A stretch of 64,000 nt of DNA from an uncultured Lachnospiraceae bacterium (GTDB lineage: Bacteria; Bacillota; Clostridia; Lachnospirales; Lachnospiraceae): NCBI GenBank assembly GCA_905199445.1, contig CAJKGK010000005.1, positions 1 to 64,000 of the forward strand. Direction: 5' to 3'. This document shows, one piece after another, positions 44,268-53,344 of this stretch (the stretch's first letter is position 1; each line of letters begins with the position of its first letter). Both the position numbers and the translations under genes were made by a program. Below the pieces are notes generated by a model that was not told the DNA's origin, searched no databases, and saw only the letters and a program-made list of their open reading frames with translations.

Positions 44268-44996
44268 ATGACAGATATGAACGATGGCACAAAAAACTGG
44301 CTGCTGAATCAACTGAAGGGGGGACTGATTGTTTCCTGCCAGGCGTTGCCGGGAGAACCCCTTTACCGGGCGGATCATTCCGTCATGCCGGCGGTGGCCC
44401 GGGCGGCTCTGACTGCCGGTGCCAGAGGGATCAGAGCCTGCGGTGTCAGGGATGTGGCGGCCATTCGACAGGAGACAGGACTGCCGGTCATCGGACTTAT
44501 AAAAAAGAAATATGAAGGTTATGATTCTTATATCACGCCGACCATGTCAGAAGTTGATGCACTTGTCGCTGCAGGTGCTCATATTGTTGCGCTGGACTGT
44601 ACGGACAGAGCCAGAGGCGATCAAATGAGCGGTGCCCGGTATTTGTCTGCTGTCCGTAAAAAATATCCAAAGCTTATGCTGATGGCGGATATTTCTGTTT
44701 TTGAGGAAGGAATAGCGGCTGCGGCTGCGGGTGCTGATTTCATCGGAACAACTATGAGCGGCTATACCCCTTATTCACCTCAGACTTTAGATCCGGATTT
44801 TGTTTTAGTCAGCCGGCTGGCGGCTGCAGTGGATGTACCCGTGATCGGGGAGGGGCGTATTCATACCCCACAGCAGGCGGTCAGAATGCTGGAATGTGGT
44901 GCCTGGTCTGTAGTTGTGGGCGGAGCGATTACCCGACCCCAGGAAATCGCTGCAAGGTTTGTGAAAGAACTGGAGAAAAAGGAGGAATTGTATTAA
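44268..44996 (+). CDS. nanE: N-acetylmannosamine-6-phosphate 2-epimerase
   Basis: The 242-residue TIM-barrel enzyme has the family motifs IVSCQALPGEPLY, GARGIRACGVRDV, PVIGLIKKKY, VALDCTDRARG, ADISVFEEG and EGRIHTPQQA. It converts ManNAc-6-P to GlcNAc-6-P in sialic-acid or amino-sugar catabolism. No nanA, nanK or nagB is nearby, so it may also act in a biosynthetic direction. GGAAGGA lies upstream of the ATG. Its stop overlaps the next start by 1 nt, coupling it oddly to a cobalamin-pathway gene. Confidence 0.92.
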   Translation: MTDMNDGTKNWLLNQLKGGLIVSCQALPGEPLYRADHSVMPAVARAALTAGARGIRACGVRDVAAIRQETGLPVIGLIKKKYEGYDSYITPTMSEVDALVAAGAHIVALDCTDRARGDQMSGARYLSAVRKKYPKLMLMADISVFEEGIAAAAAGADFIGTTMSGYTPYSPQTLDPDFVLVSRLAAAVDVPVIGEGRIHTPQQAVRMLECGAWSVVVGGAITRPQEIAARFVKELEKKEELY

Positions 44997-45790
44997 TGGA
45001 ACATGAAAAGGCGCTGCTTGTTGTCAGTTTTGGAACAAGCTATCTGGATGCCATAGAAAATTGTATTAAGCCGGTGGAGGAAGCTATGCTTGAGGCCGCA
45101 GGCCCTGAATATCGCTTGTACCGGGCGTTTACATCCCGAATGATTATTCGAAAACTCCAAAAAGATTATGATATTCATATTCCGGAACCTGTTCAGGCAC
45201 TGAAAGCTCTGGTACAGGAAGGCTTCAGGGAAATTGTTGTGGCGCCTACACATATACTGGCCGGCGAGGAATATCATCAGCTGGAGGCTGAGGTTCATGC
45301 CTTTTCAAAGGCTAATCCGGAGTGCAGCATTATTCTGGGACAGCCGCTGCTTTATGAAAACAGTGATTATGAAAATACGGCCAAAGCTCTGGCAAACTGG
45401 ATGCCAAAGGCTGGAACCGGGGAGGCCGTGCTGATTATGGGCCATGGAACTGAACACTTCAGTAATTCTTCTTATTTTGCCCTTCAGCATTATCTGGATC
45501 TGATGCATACCCATGCTGTTTATGTAGCCAATGTGGAAGCGCCGCCTCTGCTTGGGGAACGAATCCGGTGTTTGAAGGAAGCACATATTTCGCGGGTGTG
45601 GCTGATGCCGTTTATGCTTGTGGCCGGTGACCATGCCCACAATGATATGGCTGGTGAGGATGAGGATTCATGGAAACATATTCTCCAAAACCAGGGCTTT
45701 TTGACTGAGATTATTTTAAAAGGATTGGGTGAAAGTCAGGATTTTCGGCGGCTTTACGCAAAAAAGATTCAAAGAGTCCTTGGAAAATAA
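44996..45790 (+). CDS. cbiK: Sirohydrochlorin cobaltochelatase, CbiK type
   Basis: The 264-residue chelatase of the anaerobic cobalamin pathway has the family N-terminus ALLVVSFGTSYLDA, a metal-binding His in LIMGHGTEHF and the second His cluster in VAGDHAHNDMAGEDEDSWK. It inserts cobalt into sirohydrochlorin (precorrin-2). GGAGG precedes ATG 44996, which shares one base with the nanE stop. It lies 2 kb downstream of metH, the B12-dependent enzyme it would support. No other cob/cbi gene is in the window. Confidence 0.93.
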   Translation: MEHEKALLVVSFGTSYLDAIENCIKPVEEAMLEAAGPEYRLYRAFTSRMIIRKLQKDYDIHIPEPVQALKALVQEGFREIVVAPTHILAGEEYHQLEAEVHAFSKANPECSIILGQPLLYENSDYENTAKALANWMPKAGTGEAVLIMGHGTEHFSNSSYFALQHYLDLMHTHAVYVANVEAPPLLGERIRCLKEAHISRVWLMPFMLVAGDHAHNDMAGEDEDSWKHILQNQGFLTEIILKGLGESQDFRRLYAKKIQRVLGK

Positions 45791-45970
45791 GCGGACAGTC
45801 AATTTTGGAAAAATAACTTTATAATAAATCTAAAGAAAGTATGATAATTTCTTGAAATTTCCGTCGTAATTGTTGATATTCTGTCGTTTAATGTTATACT
45901 GAGAGTCTGTAAATAAATCAAGCGATGCCCGATCTTTATCTTGCCGGGCACGTATAGCGAGGTTGATCAG

Positions 45971-46546
45971 ATGTATTTTGAGGATGAAATTGCCGGCTTT
46001 GTGCCGGGATCAGAACTGGAAGCGATGGAACAGCAGATTATTCTTGATTTTATCAGGGCCAACAGAGCGGATGTCTTATACAGAAAGAATCAAATAGCCC
46101 ATATGTCTTCATCGGCCATGATTTTTAATAAGGATTTTACGAAGGTGCTGATGGCCTGGCATAATATTTATCAGTCATGGGCCTGGAGCGGCGGTCATGC
46201 CGATGGAGAAGTGGATTTGTATGAAACGGCACTGAAAGAGGCCGGGGAAGAAACCGGCATTACTGGCCTTTGTCCTCTGGGCGGTATGATGGCTCTGGAT
46301 ATTCTTACGGTGAATGCCCATGTCAAAAAGGGAAAACCGGTCAACGCCCATCTCCATCTGAATGTGACATACTGTTTTACGGCCGATGACACATTGCCCC
46401 TGGTGAATGCTCCTGAAGAAAACAGTGCTGTTGCCTGGCTGGAAATTGACAAGCTTCATGATTATGTAAATGAAGTCCATATGTATCCGGTTTACGATAA
46501 AATTATCAGCCGCACATTGAAATTAAAAGAGGAGCTTGCAAAATGA
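45971..46546 (+). CDS. Nudix hydrolase
   Basis: The 191-residue protein has a Nudix box GGHADGEVDLYETALKEAGE followed by ETGI. The metal-binding EExTG end is intact, but the first conserved Glu position reads Val (a Glu precedes it) and the Arg is Lys. N-terminal acidic residues and the SSSAMIFNKDFTKVLMAWH strand precede the box. It probably hydrolyses a nucleoside-diphosphate derivative; the substrate is unknown. ATG 45971 has GAGG 8 nt upstream. It overlaps the LTA-synthase-like gene by 4 nt, which could tie it to a nucleotide-activated lipid or sugar. Confidence 0.85.
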   Translation: MYFEDEIAGFVPGSELEAMEQQIILDFIRANRADVLYRKNQIAHMSSSAMIFNKDFTKVLMAWHNIYQSWAWSGGHADGEVDLYETALKEAGEETGITGLCPLGGMMALDILTVNAHVKKGKPVNAHLHLNVTYCFTADDTLPLVNAPEENSAVAWLEIDKLHDYVNEVHMYPVYDKIISRTLKLKEELAK

Positions 46547-48549
46547 ACAAAATGAAGAAAATCTTTATAAAGCCGGGGATCCATATGGCTGTAAATTTTG
46601 CAATTACAGCCATTTTATTATGTATTTATGGGTACAGTGTGTATACAGAAGGCTTTTTGTGGTCATACTTTTTTGTCTGCATAGGACTTACGGCACTGAT
46701 AGGTCTTGTATTGAATTTAAATTTTAAACTGAAAAAATCTGTGGGAATTGTGTGCATGCTTATTGTGCCGGTGATTGATTTTTATCTGCTGGAAGCGTTT
46801 TCCCATAATGCATTTGAAATGAATGGGGCGCTGCAGGTTTTAAATATTGTATTTTATCTGGCACTTTTTGGGATATTGTTTTTTGTTACCGGCCGTGGAA
46901 ATGTGGGCGCCTGTGTTACATCCCTGCTGGCCATGGCTGTCGGTGTGGCCAATTACTATACCATATGTTTTCGTTCCTCACCGATTTTGCCCTGGGATCT
47001 GCTGTCTTTGAAAACGGCTATGAGCGTTACAAGTAATTATCAGTTTTCCATAGACCGCCAAATGTTTGCGGTTGCCCTGGGATTTGTCCTGCTTACGGCG
47101 TTCGCCTCGAAAATAGCTGTCAATATCCGGCGTCCTTTGCCAAGAGTTGTGTTTGGCTTATCCGGTGCGGCTGTTATTGCGGTTATTCCCCTGATGCTGC
47201 AAAATGGCAGCGTAAAAAGTTTTTTGAAAATGGATGAAACGCTTTTTATGCCGGCTTCACTGTATGAAACCAATGGCTTTGCGGTCAGCTTTATGTATAA
47301 TCTTCAGTATATTAGTGTAAACAAACCCGAAGGCTATTCTTTGGCGCAGGTCGAGGATGTGATGAATGCGTATACCGCAGCACAGACATCTGCATCCGGC
47401 AATTCGGGGGAAAATATGGAAGAAAATCAACAGTTGCCCAATATTATTGTGATTATGAATGAAGCTTTCAGTGATCTGGCCGTCCTGGGGGATTTTGAGA
47501 CCAATGCGGATTACATGCCTTTTACGCATAGTCTGACTGAAAATACAATCCGGGGCAATTTATTTGTGTCTGTCAAGGGTGGAAATACAGCTAACAGTGA
47601 GTTCGAATTTTTGACCGGTGATTCCATGGCTTTCCTGCCTCAGGGGAGTGTGGCTTATCAGCAGTTTATTAACAGTGAAACGCCTACCCTTGTGTCCTAT
47701 TTGGAGTCTCTGGGGTATCAGACGGCTGCCATGCATCCTTTTAATGCTTCTGGCTGGGACAGAGATGAGGTTTATCCGTTTTTTGGTTTTGACCGGATTT
47801 TATTTTATAATGATTTTACGCATAAGGATAAGCTTAGAACCTATGTATCCGATGCAAGCTCTTTTGCCCAGCTGATTGATGTTTATGAGCAAAGAGATAA
47901 AGATCGCCCCATGTTTGCCTTTGAAGTGACCATGCAAAATCATGGCGGGTATTATAACGACTATGATAATTTTACTCCGGAGATTGAATTGAGAGGAATT
48001 GAGGAATCCAAATCCAAACATTATACAGAGCAGTATTTATCTCTGGTTAAAAAAAGCGATGAGGCTTTTGAATCTTTGATTCATTATTTCTCCGGGCAGG
48101 ATGAGAAAACCATTGTGGTTATGTTTGGAGACCATCAGCCGGCGGATTTGATTGCCCAGCCGATTTTGCAGATGAACCAGAAACTGGATGATACTTCTCT
48201 GGAAACCACCCAGGATCGTTATGTTGTACCGTTTATCATCTGGTCCAATGATGCACTGCAGTCTGCGGAGATTGAACGGCTCAGTGTTAATTATCTTAGT
48301 GCCTACATATTGAAAGCAGCAGGGTTGCCTCTGTCGGGTTATCACCAGTTTTTATATGATCTGAGTAAGGAAATCCCGGTTGTAACCGCTAATGTGTATA
48401 TCGATGCCATGGGCAATTACTATAATACAAAGGATAATCCCTATGCTGATCGGCTTGCTCAGTATGAGACACTTCAGTACTATCATCTGTTTGATAAGGA
48501 TACGTCCTTCAAAGATTTTTATGGTCCCATACCCCAGGTTCAGCCATAG
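46543..48549 (+). CDS. LTA synthase family phosphoglycerol transferase/sulfatase
   Basis: The 668-residue protein has five hydrophobic helices in the first 230 residues, a linker, and an extracellular alkaline-phosphatase-type domain (about 295-620). Metal-binding Glu lies in IIVIMNEAFSDL and the catalytic Thr in KGGNTANSEFEFLTG. Asp/His ligands are in GDHQPADLI. It transfers glycerophosphate from phosphatidylglycerol to build lipoteichoic acid or a related polymer. GAGGAG precedes ATG 46543. It is in one operon with the Nudix gene. Confidence 0.9.
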   Translation: MNKMKKIFIKPGIHMAVNFAITAILLCIYGYSVYTEGFLWSYFFVCIGLTALIGLVLNLNFKLKKSVGIVCMLIVPVIDFYLLEAFSHNAFEMNGALQVLNIVFYLALFGILFFVTGRGNVGACVTSLLAMAVGVANYYTICFRSSPILPWDLLSLKTAMSVTSNYQFSIDRQMFAVALGFVLLTAFASKIAVNIRRPLPRVVFGLSGAAVIAVIPLMLQNGSVKSFLKMDETLFMPASLYETNGFAVSFMYNLQYISVNKPEGYSLAQVEDVMNAYTAAQTSASGNSGENMEENQQLPNIIVIMNEAFSDLAVLGDFETNADYMPFTHSLTENTIRGNLFVSVKGGNTANSEFEFLTGDSMAFLPQGSVAYQQFINSETPTLVSYLESLGYQTAAMHPFNASGWDRDEVYPFFGFDRILFYNDFTHKDKLRTYVSDASSFAQLIDVYEQRDKDRPMFAFEVTMQNHGGYYNDYDNFTPEIELRGIEESKSKHYTEQYLSLVKKSDEAFESLIHYFSGQDEKTIVVMFGDHQPADLIAQPILQMNQKLDDTSLETTQDRYVVPFIIWSNDALQSAEIERLSVNYLSAYILKAAGLPLSGYHQFLYDLSKEIPVVTANVYIDAMGNYYNTKDNPYADRLAQYETLQYYHLFDKDTSFKDFYGPIPQVQP

Positions 48550-48589
48550 AAACCATGCAACTGTGAAAAAAAGCTTTAGCAAAAAAAGA

Positions 48590-48619
48590 TTGACAATTAA
48601 CACGTTAATATAGTAAAAT
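48590..48619 (+). promoter_or_regulatory. asnA promoter with operator-like palindrome in the spacer
   Basis: TTGACA (48590-48595), an 18-nt spacer and TAAAAT (48614-48619). The spacer holds the perfect inverted repeat ATTAAC-AC-GTTAAT (48596-48609), ideally placed for a repressor to block polymerase. The regulator is not known from the sequence. Confidence 0.65.
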
Positions 48620-48635
48620 ATCACACAAAAATAAA

Positions 48636-48663
48636 AGCCGGCACTCTTTTTTAGAGGCCGGCT
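48636..48663 (+). other. Leader hairpin before asnA
   Basis: AGCCGGC-A-CTCT pairs with AGAG-GCCGGCT around a T-rich loop, giving an 11-bp stem with one bulged A. No T-run follows, so it is a 5' leader structure rather than a terminator. It ends 20 nt before the start codon. Confidence 0.65.
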
Positions 48664-48683
48664 GTATCAAAGGGAGTGTTGTG

Positions 48684-49694
48684 ATGAAAGGATTGATGAT
48701 TCCGGACGGATATCGGTCACATCTGGATATTCGTGAAACAGAGATTGCCATAAAATACGTAAAAGATTATTTTGAACGGGAGCTGGCCAATCAGCTGAAT
48801 CTGACCCGTGTGTCAGCACCACTGTTTGTTCAGCCGGAAAGCGGGCTTAATGACACATTAAACGGTATTGAGCGTCCGGTTAGCTTTGGCATCAGAGAGC
48901 AGGATGATCATGAGGTTGAAATTGTACATTCTCTTGCAAAATGGAAGCGCTATGCCCTTAAGCGCTACGGTTTTCACCACGGTGAAGGGCTTTATACGGA
49001 TATGAATGCCATACGGCGGGATGAGGATACGGATAATCTTCACTCGATTTTTGTGGATCAGTGGGACTGGGAAATGATTATTGATAAAAAAGAACGGAAT
49101 ATGGACACTCTGAAGGCAGTGGTTCGCCGTGTTTATGATGCGCTGCGCTATACGGAAAAGTTTATGTCCGAAAAATACGGGTATATCAAACCGATCCTGC
49201 CCAATGAAATTTATTTTCTCACATCCCAGGAGCTGGAAGATATGTATCCGGATAAAACACCTAAAGAACGGGAATACGAAATCACTAAATTAAAGGGTGC
49301 TGTTTTTTTAATGCAGATTGGCCAGTGTCTGACTTCAGGTGTGCCCCATGACGGCCGTGCACCGGATTATGATGACTGGTCATTAAATGGGGATATACTG
49401 GTCTATTACCCGGTACTGGATATCGCTTTGGAGCTGTCATCCATGGGGATCCGTGTGGATGAAAAGTCCTTGCTCAAGCAGCTGGCCATTCGGGGCTGTA
49501 CGGAACGGACAAAGCTGCCGTTTCACAAGGCACTGCTGGAAGGCAGGCTGCCCGATACCATTGGCGGTGGAATTGGACAGTCGAGAATCTGTATGTTTTT
49601 CCTGAGAAAGGCCCATGTGGGTGAAGTGCAGTCTTCTGTATGGCCGGACGGTATTGTGGAAGCCTGCGAAGAAAAGAACGTGTGGCTGCTGTAA
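48684..49694 (+). CDS. asnA: Aspartate-ammonia ligase (ammonia-dependent asparagine synthetase)
   Basis: The 336-residue class-II-synthetase-like enzyme has the family motifs SFGIREQDDHEVEIVHSLAKWKR, LYTDMNAIRRDEDTDNLHS, DQWDWEMII and the C-terminal GGGIGQSRICMFFL active-site loop. It makes asparagine from aspartate, ammonia and ATP. ATG 48684 follows AAGGGAG at 8-nt spacing; the GTG just before it is an alternative. It is monocistronic, with its own regulated promoter and a leader hairpin. Confidence 0.95.
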   Translation: MKGLMIPDGYRSHLDIRETEIAIKYVKDYFERELANQLNLTRVSAPLFVQPESGLNDTLNGIERPVSFGIREQDDHEVEIVHSLAKWKRYALKRYGFHHGEGLYTDMNAIRRDEDTDNLHSIFVDQWDWEMIIDKKERNMDTLKAVVRRVYDALRYTEKFMSEKYGYIKPILPNEIYFLTSQELEDMYPDKTPKEREYEITKLKGAVFLMQIGQCLTSGVPHDGRAPDYDDWSLNGDILVYYPVLDIALELSSMGIRVDEKSLLKQLAIRGCTERTKLPFHKALLEGRLPDTIGGGIGQSRICMFFLRKAHVGEVQSSVWPDGIVEACEEKNVWLL

Positions 49695-49752
49695 AAACAG
49701 GTGACGAATAATTCATTATTTCCCTTCATATCTTAGACAGAAGGTTAAAGGC

Positions 49753-49780
49753 GCCAGCCGCTGACCGGCGGTGGCATTTT
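49753..49780 (+). terminator. Hairpin after asnA
   Basis: GCCA-g-CCGC (49753-49761) pairs with GCGGTGGC (49768-49775), an 8-bp stem with one bulge, followed by ATTTTGG. The T-run is short, so the terminator may leak into the CotS-family gene. Confidence 0.55.
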
Positions 49781-49810
49781 GGCATTAGTCTGAGTATGGA
49801 GGGATTTTTT

Positions 49811-50809
49811 GTGGACGAGAAAATCAGAGAGGTTATGGATCAGTATTCATTGGAAGTTTACAATTCCTGGCGGGGACGCGGGGCGGTTATCTGTGACACG
49901 GATCAGGGGTTAAAGCTTGTCCGCGAATACTTCCTTTCTCCGGGAAGGCTAAGCTTTGAATCCATGGTTAAGTACGAAATACGGGATCGGGGCTATATGT
50001 ATGTGGATCAGATCGTACCCAATCGTCAGGGTGAATTGTTTACAAAAAATAAATATGACCGGGTATTTGTGGTACGTGACTGGTATGAGGGCCGAGAGTG
50101 TGATACCAAATCCCGAGAGGATCTGATGATCCTGGCGGGAAATCTTGCCGTACTTCATCAAAAAATGAAAAATATCAGCCCCAGAATTGAGTGCTGTGAC
50201 CGTTTCTTTTTTGGGGGAATGAAGGATGTTTTAAAAAAGCATAACAGGGAACTGAAATCAATACGAAATTATATGAAGGCAAAGAAACAGAAAAACCGTT
50301 TTGAACAGCTGTATCTGTCCTGTTTCGATGAGTTTTATCAGCAGGCTCAGGCTGCAGTGGAAAATATAGAACACTCCGGTTATGATGAACTTTTGGCTCA
50401 GGCTGTGGCGGAGCGCATCCTTTGTCATGGTGATTATAATCATCATAATATTGTGCTCATGAAAAACAGACAGGCTGCCACCGTTAATTTTGATAAAATG
50501 CATGTCAATATACAGATGAATGACCTGTATTTATTTATCCGTAAAATCATGGAAAAAAATCATTGGGACTTAGCTCTGGGAAAGGGGCTTATTGAAGCTT
50601 ATCATCGGGAACGTCCCATGTCGGCCAATGAAAAAGCGTATTTGTACAATCTGTTATCTTATCCTGAAAAATTCTGGAAAATAGCCAATCATTATTCCAA
50701 TACCCGTAAAAGCTGGCTGTCTCAGAAAAATCAGGAGAAGCTGGAGATTTTTATAGAAGGGCGTATGCAGCGGCAAAGTTTTCTTGAGGCTTTTGCCCGG
50801 GAATTGTGA
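49811..50809 (+). CDS. CotS-family spore coat protein (aminoglycoside-phosphotransferase fold)
   Basis: The 332-residue protein has the kinase-like CotS/CotI/YutH fold: an N-terminal lobe with VRDWYEGRECD, a catalytic-loop-like LCHGDYNHHNIVL (HGD-x4-N) and a metal-loop position VNFDKMHVN. Spore coat members of this family are made in the mother cell. GTG 49811 is chosen because GGAGGG (49798-49803) lies 7 nt upstream; the ATG at 49796 overlaps that site. It agrees with the presence of sipL and gerABC nearby. Confidence 0.85.
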   Translation: MDEKIREVMDQYSLEVYNSWRGRGAVICDTDQGLKLVREYFLSPGRLSFESMVKYEIRDRGYMYVDQIVPNRQGELFTKNKYDRVFVVRDWYEGRECDTKSREDLMILAGNLAVLHQKMKNISPRIECCDRFFFGGMKDVLKKHNRELKSIRNYMKAKKQKNRFEQLYLSCFDEFYQQAQAAVENIEHSGYDELLAQAVAERILCHGDYNHHNIVLMKNRQAATVNFDKMHVNIQMNDLYLFIRKIMEKNHWDLALGKGLIEAYHRERPMSANEKAYLYNLLSYPEKFWKIANHYSNTRKSWLSQKNQEKLEIFIEGRMQRQSFLEAFAREL

Positions 50810-50890
50810 AATGTGTCGAAAATGTGATGATAATGCATAAAAAATGAGGAAAATATGCGGGCAATCATGTTGAAAATGGTTAAAAAACTC

Positions 50891-50919
50891 TTTATTTTCC
50901 CCTGAAAGTGTATTATAAT
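50891..50919 (+). promoter_or_regulatory. Candidate promoter of the phosphohexomutase gene
   Basis: TTTATT (50891-50896), a 17-nt spacer and TATAAT (50914-50919). Transcription would start at about 50926, the first base of the long leader hairpin. An upstream TTGAAA with TATTTT is a weaker alternative. Confidence 0.5.
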
Positions 50920-50926
50920 AAATTAT

Positions 50927-50998
50927 AAATACCGCAGGTCAAAGCCGATGACTTTGAACTTTTTGATAAGGACTGTCGGATTTTTGACTGCGGTATTT
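50927..50998 (+). other. Long 5' leader hairpin before the phosphohexomutase gene
   Basis: AAATACCGCA (50927-50936) pairs with TGCGGTATTT (50989-50998), and the stem continues inward past one bulged G with GTCAAA/TTTGAC-type pairing and a small CCGA/TCGG inner stem. The total is about 16 outer base pairs. No T-run follows. The position at the mRNA 5' end suggests a stability or regulatory structure. Confidence 0.65.
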
Positions 50999-51044
50999 GA
51001 AAGTACTGCTGTAATTTCAGAGATAAATTTAGGAGGGAATTCCA

Positions 51045-52775
51045 ATGGATTACAAAAAGACATATGAAGCATGGCTTTCAGACCCTTATTTTGACGAGGC
51101 AACAAAGGCCGAGCTTCTCAGTATTAAAGATGATGAAAATGAAATTAAAGAGCGTTTTTATACAGATCTTGAGTTTGGTACAGCCGGCCTTAGAGGCATC
51201 ATTGGTGCAGGGATTAACCGGATGAATATTTATGTTGTCCGAAAGACAACGCAGGGTCTGGCCAACTATATTAAAAAACAGGGCGGACAGGACAGAGGGG
51301 TTGCCATTGCCTATGATTCCCGGCGCATGTCTCCTGAATTTGCGGATGAGGCCGCTTTATGTCTGGCTGCCAACGGAATCAAGGCTTATGTATTTGAGTC
51401 TCTCAGACCGACACCGGAGCTGTCTTTTGCGGTGAGATTGCTGGGCTGCATTGCCGGAATTAATATTACTGCAAGCCATAATCCTCCGGAATATAATGGT
51501 TATAAGGTTTACTGGGCGGACGGCGCTCAGATTACACCGCCCCATGACAGCGGTATTATGGATCAGGTAAAAGCTGTAACCGATTATAATACAGTGTTGA
51601 CCATGGACAAGGCCGCAGCGATTAAGGCTGGTACATATATTTCCATTGGTAAGGACGTGGATGACCAATACATCGAACAGCTGAAAAAACAGGTCAAGCA
51701 CTGGGACAGCATTAAAGAAGTGGGTGACCGGATCAAAATCGTATACACGCCGCTTCATGGAACCGGTAATATTCCGGCCAGACGGATTCTTAAAGAAATC
51801 GGTTTTAATAATGTATACGTTGTACCGGAGCAGGAACTTCCGGATGGCGAGTTCCCTACAGTCAGCTATCCAAACCCGGAATCAAAGGAAGCCTTTGTTC
51901 TTGGTCTTAAGATGGCTAAAGACCTGGATGCGGATCTTGTTTTGGCCACGGATCCGGATGCAGACCGTCTGGGCGTTTATGTGAAAGATAATGAAGGCGC
52001 ATATCACTGCCTGACAGGGAATATGTCCGGCTGTCTTCTGGCAGAATACACCATCAGTCAGTGGAAGAACTTAAAGGGACTGCCTGAGGATGGTGCCCTG
52101 ATTAAAACAATTGTGACAACAAACATGGCAGATGCTATTGCAAGAGCCTATAATATTCGTCTCATCGAATGTCTCACAGGCTTTAAATATATTGGCCAGC
52201 AGATTCTTGGCTTTGAAAAAAGCGGTAAGGGAACCTATTTGTTTGGGTTCGAGGAAAGTTATGGCTGTCTGATCGGAACTCATGCAAGAGATAAGGATGC
52301 TATTGTGGCGACGATGGCACTGTGCGAAGCTGCGGCTTACTATAAGACTCAGGGTAAGACGCTGTGGGATGCCATGGTTGATATGTATGAAAAATATGGC
52401 TATTATAAGGATGACATTCAATCGATTTCCCTGTCCGGTATTGAAGGCCTTGCAAAGATCCAGTCTATTTTAGAGACCCTCAGAAAGAATCCGCCAAAGG
52501 AAATTTCCGGATATAAGGTGCTCTCTACAAGAGACTATAAAAAGGATGAAATTGTGGATCTGGCCACTGGCGCAGTGGCACCTACAGGGCTGCCCGCCTC
52601 CAATGTTTTATATTATGATATGACGGATGATGCCTGGCTGTGTGTACGTCCTTCCGGAACAGAGCCAAAGGTTAAATTCTATTATGGTGTGAAGGGATCT
52701 TCCATTGAAGATGCAGACGCAAAATCTGAGGCACTGGGACGTGCTGTGCTTGAGTTGATTGACAGCATGCTTTGA
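51045..52775 (+). CDS. pgcA: Phosphoglucomutase/phosphomannomutase (PgcA type)
   Basis: The 576-residue alpha-D-phosphohexomutase has the four domains of the family: phospho-Ser loop ITASHNPPEYNGYKVYW (about 143-159), metal loop ATDPDADRLGV, sugar-specificity loop FGFEESYGCL and phosphate-binding loop CVRPSGTEPKVKFY. The N-terminal FGTAGLRGIIGAG is typical of PgcA. It interconverts glucose-1-P and glucose-6-P for envelope and glycogen precursors. AGGAGGGAATTCC lies before the ATG. An unusually long leader hairpin precedes it. Confidence 0.94.
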   Translation: MDYKKTYEAWLSDPYFDEATKAELLSIKDDENEIKERFYTDLEFGTAGLRGIIGAGINRMNIYVVRKTTQGLANYIKKQGGQDRGVAIAYDSRRMSPEFADEAALCLAANGIKAYVFESLRPTPELSFAVRLLGCIAGINITASHNPPEYNGYKVYWADGAQITPPHDSGIMDQVKAVTDYNTVLTMDKAAAIKAGTYISIGKDVDDQYIEQLKKQVKHWDSIKEVGDRIKIVYTPLHGTGNIPARRILKEIGFNNVYVVPEQELPDGEFPTVSYPNPESKEAFVLGLKMAKDLDADLVLATDPDADRLGVYVKDNEGAYHCLTGNMSGCLLAEYTISQWKNLKGLPEDGALIKTIVTTNMADAIARAYNIRLIECLTGFKYIGQQILGFEKSGKGTYLFGFEESYGCLIGTHARDKDAIVATMALCEAAAYYKTQGKTLWDAMVDMYEKYGYYKDDIQSISLSGIEGLAKIQSILETLRKNPPKEISGYKVLSTRDYKKDEIVDLATGAVAPTGLPASNVLYYDMTDDAWLCVRPSGTEPKVKFYYGVKGSSIEDADAKSEALGRAVLELIDSML

Positions 52776-52874
52776 TTGGACTTTGGGACTTTTGTTGTCT
52801 TTGCTGCAATACGGGAATAAAAATTCGGGAACTCACATATGCTTTAATAATTCATGATCATGGAGTGCAGATAT

Positions 52875-53324
52875 ATGAAAATAGTGCCCTGGCTTTCCCG
52901 TTTTTTGCACCAACGTTTTTTTAAGGCTGTCTGTCTGAGCGTTTTGCTGATTGGATTCACCGCAGGTTTGATTGGCTGCGGTCAGACGGCTGATGAAGAA
53001 AAAATATCCGATCTGGATTTTACGGTTGTGAGTCCGGAAAATATTCAGGAGGATATTCAGAAGCTGATCGACGAAAAAAAATCAGAGGCCTTTCAGATGA
53101 CCTACAGTGACGGTAACTGCAAGTATATTGTGGTGGGTTACGGTACACAAGAAACCGGCGGCTACAGTATTCAGGTCAATGAAGTATATGATACACAAAA
53201 TACCATATGTGTGCGCACGACACTGCTGGGACCGGAGACGGAAGCTGTCTCAGATTCCGTAAAGTCTTATCCGTATATTGTACTTAAAATCCAGAATCTG
53301 GATAAAACGGTTGTGTTTAAATAA
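52875..53324 (+). CDS. Small lipoprotein with PrcB-like domain
   Basis: The 149-residue lipoprotein has a signal peptide with lipobox LIGC near residue 33. Its C-terminal half, KYIVVGYGTQETGGYSIQVNEV through SYPYIVLKIQ, matches the PrcB_C domain (TGGYSI and the YPY motif). In oral spirochaetes PrcB stabilises a surface protease, so a role in protecting or tethering an envelope enzyme is possible here. ATG 52875 has GGAG 9 nt upstream. It directly precedes sipL, separated by the hairpin that holds the sipL ribosome site. Confidence 0.8.
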   Translation: MKIVPWLSRFLHQRFFKAVCLSVLLIGFTAGLIGCGQTADEEKISDLDFTVVSPENIQEDIQKLIDEKKSEAFQMTYSDGNCKYIVVGYGTQETGGYSIQVNEVYDTQNTICVRTTLLGPETEAVSDSVKSYPYIVLKIQNLDKTVVFK

Positions 53325-53344
53325 ATCACAGGTACAGTCATAAA

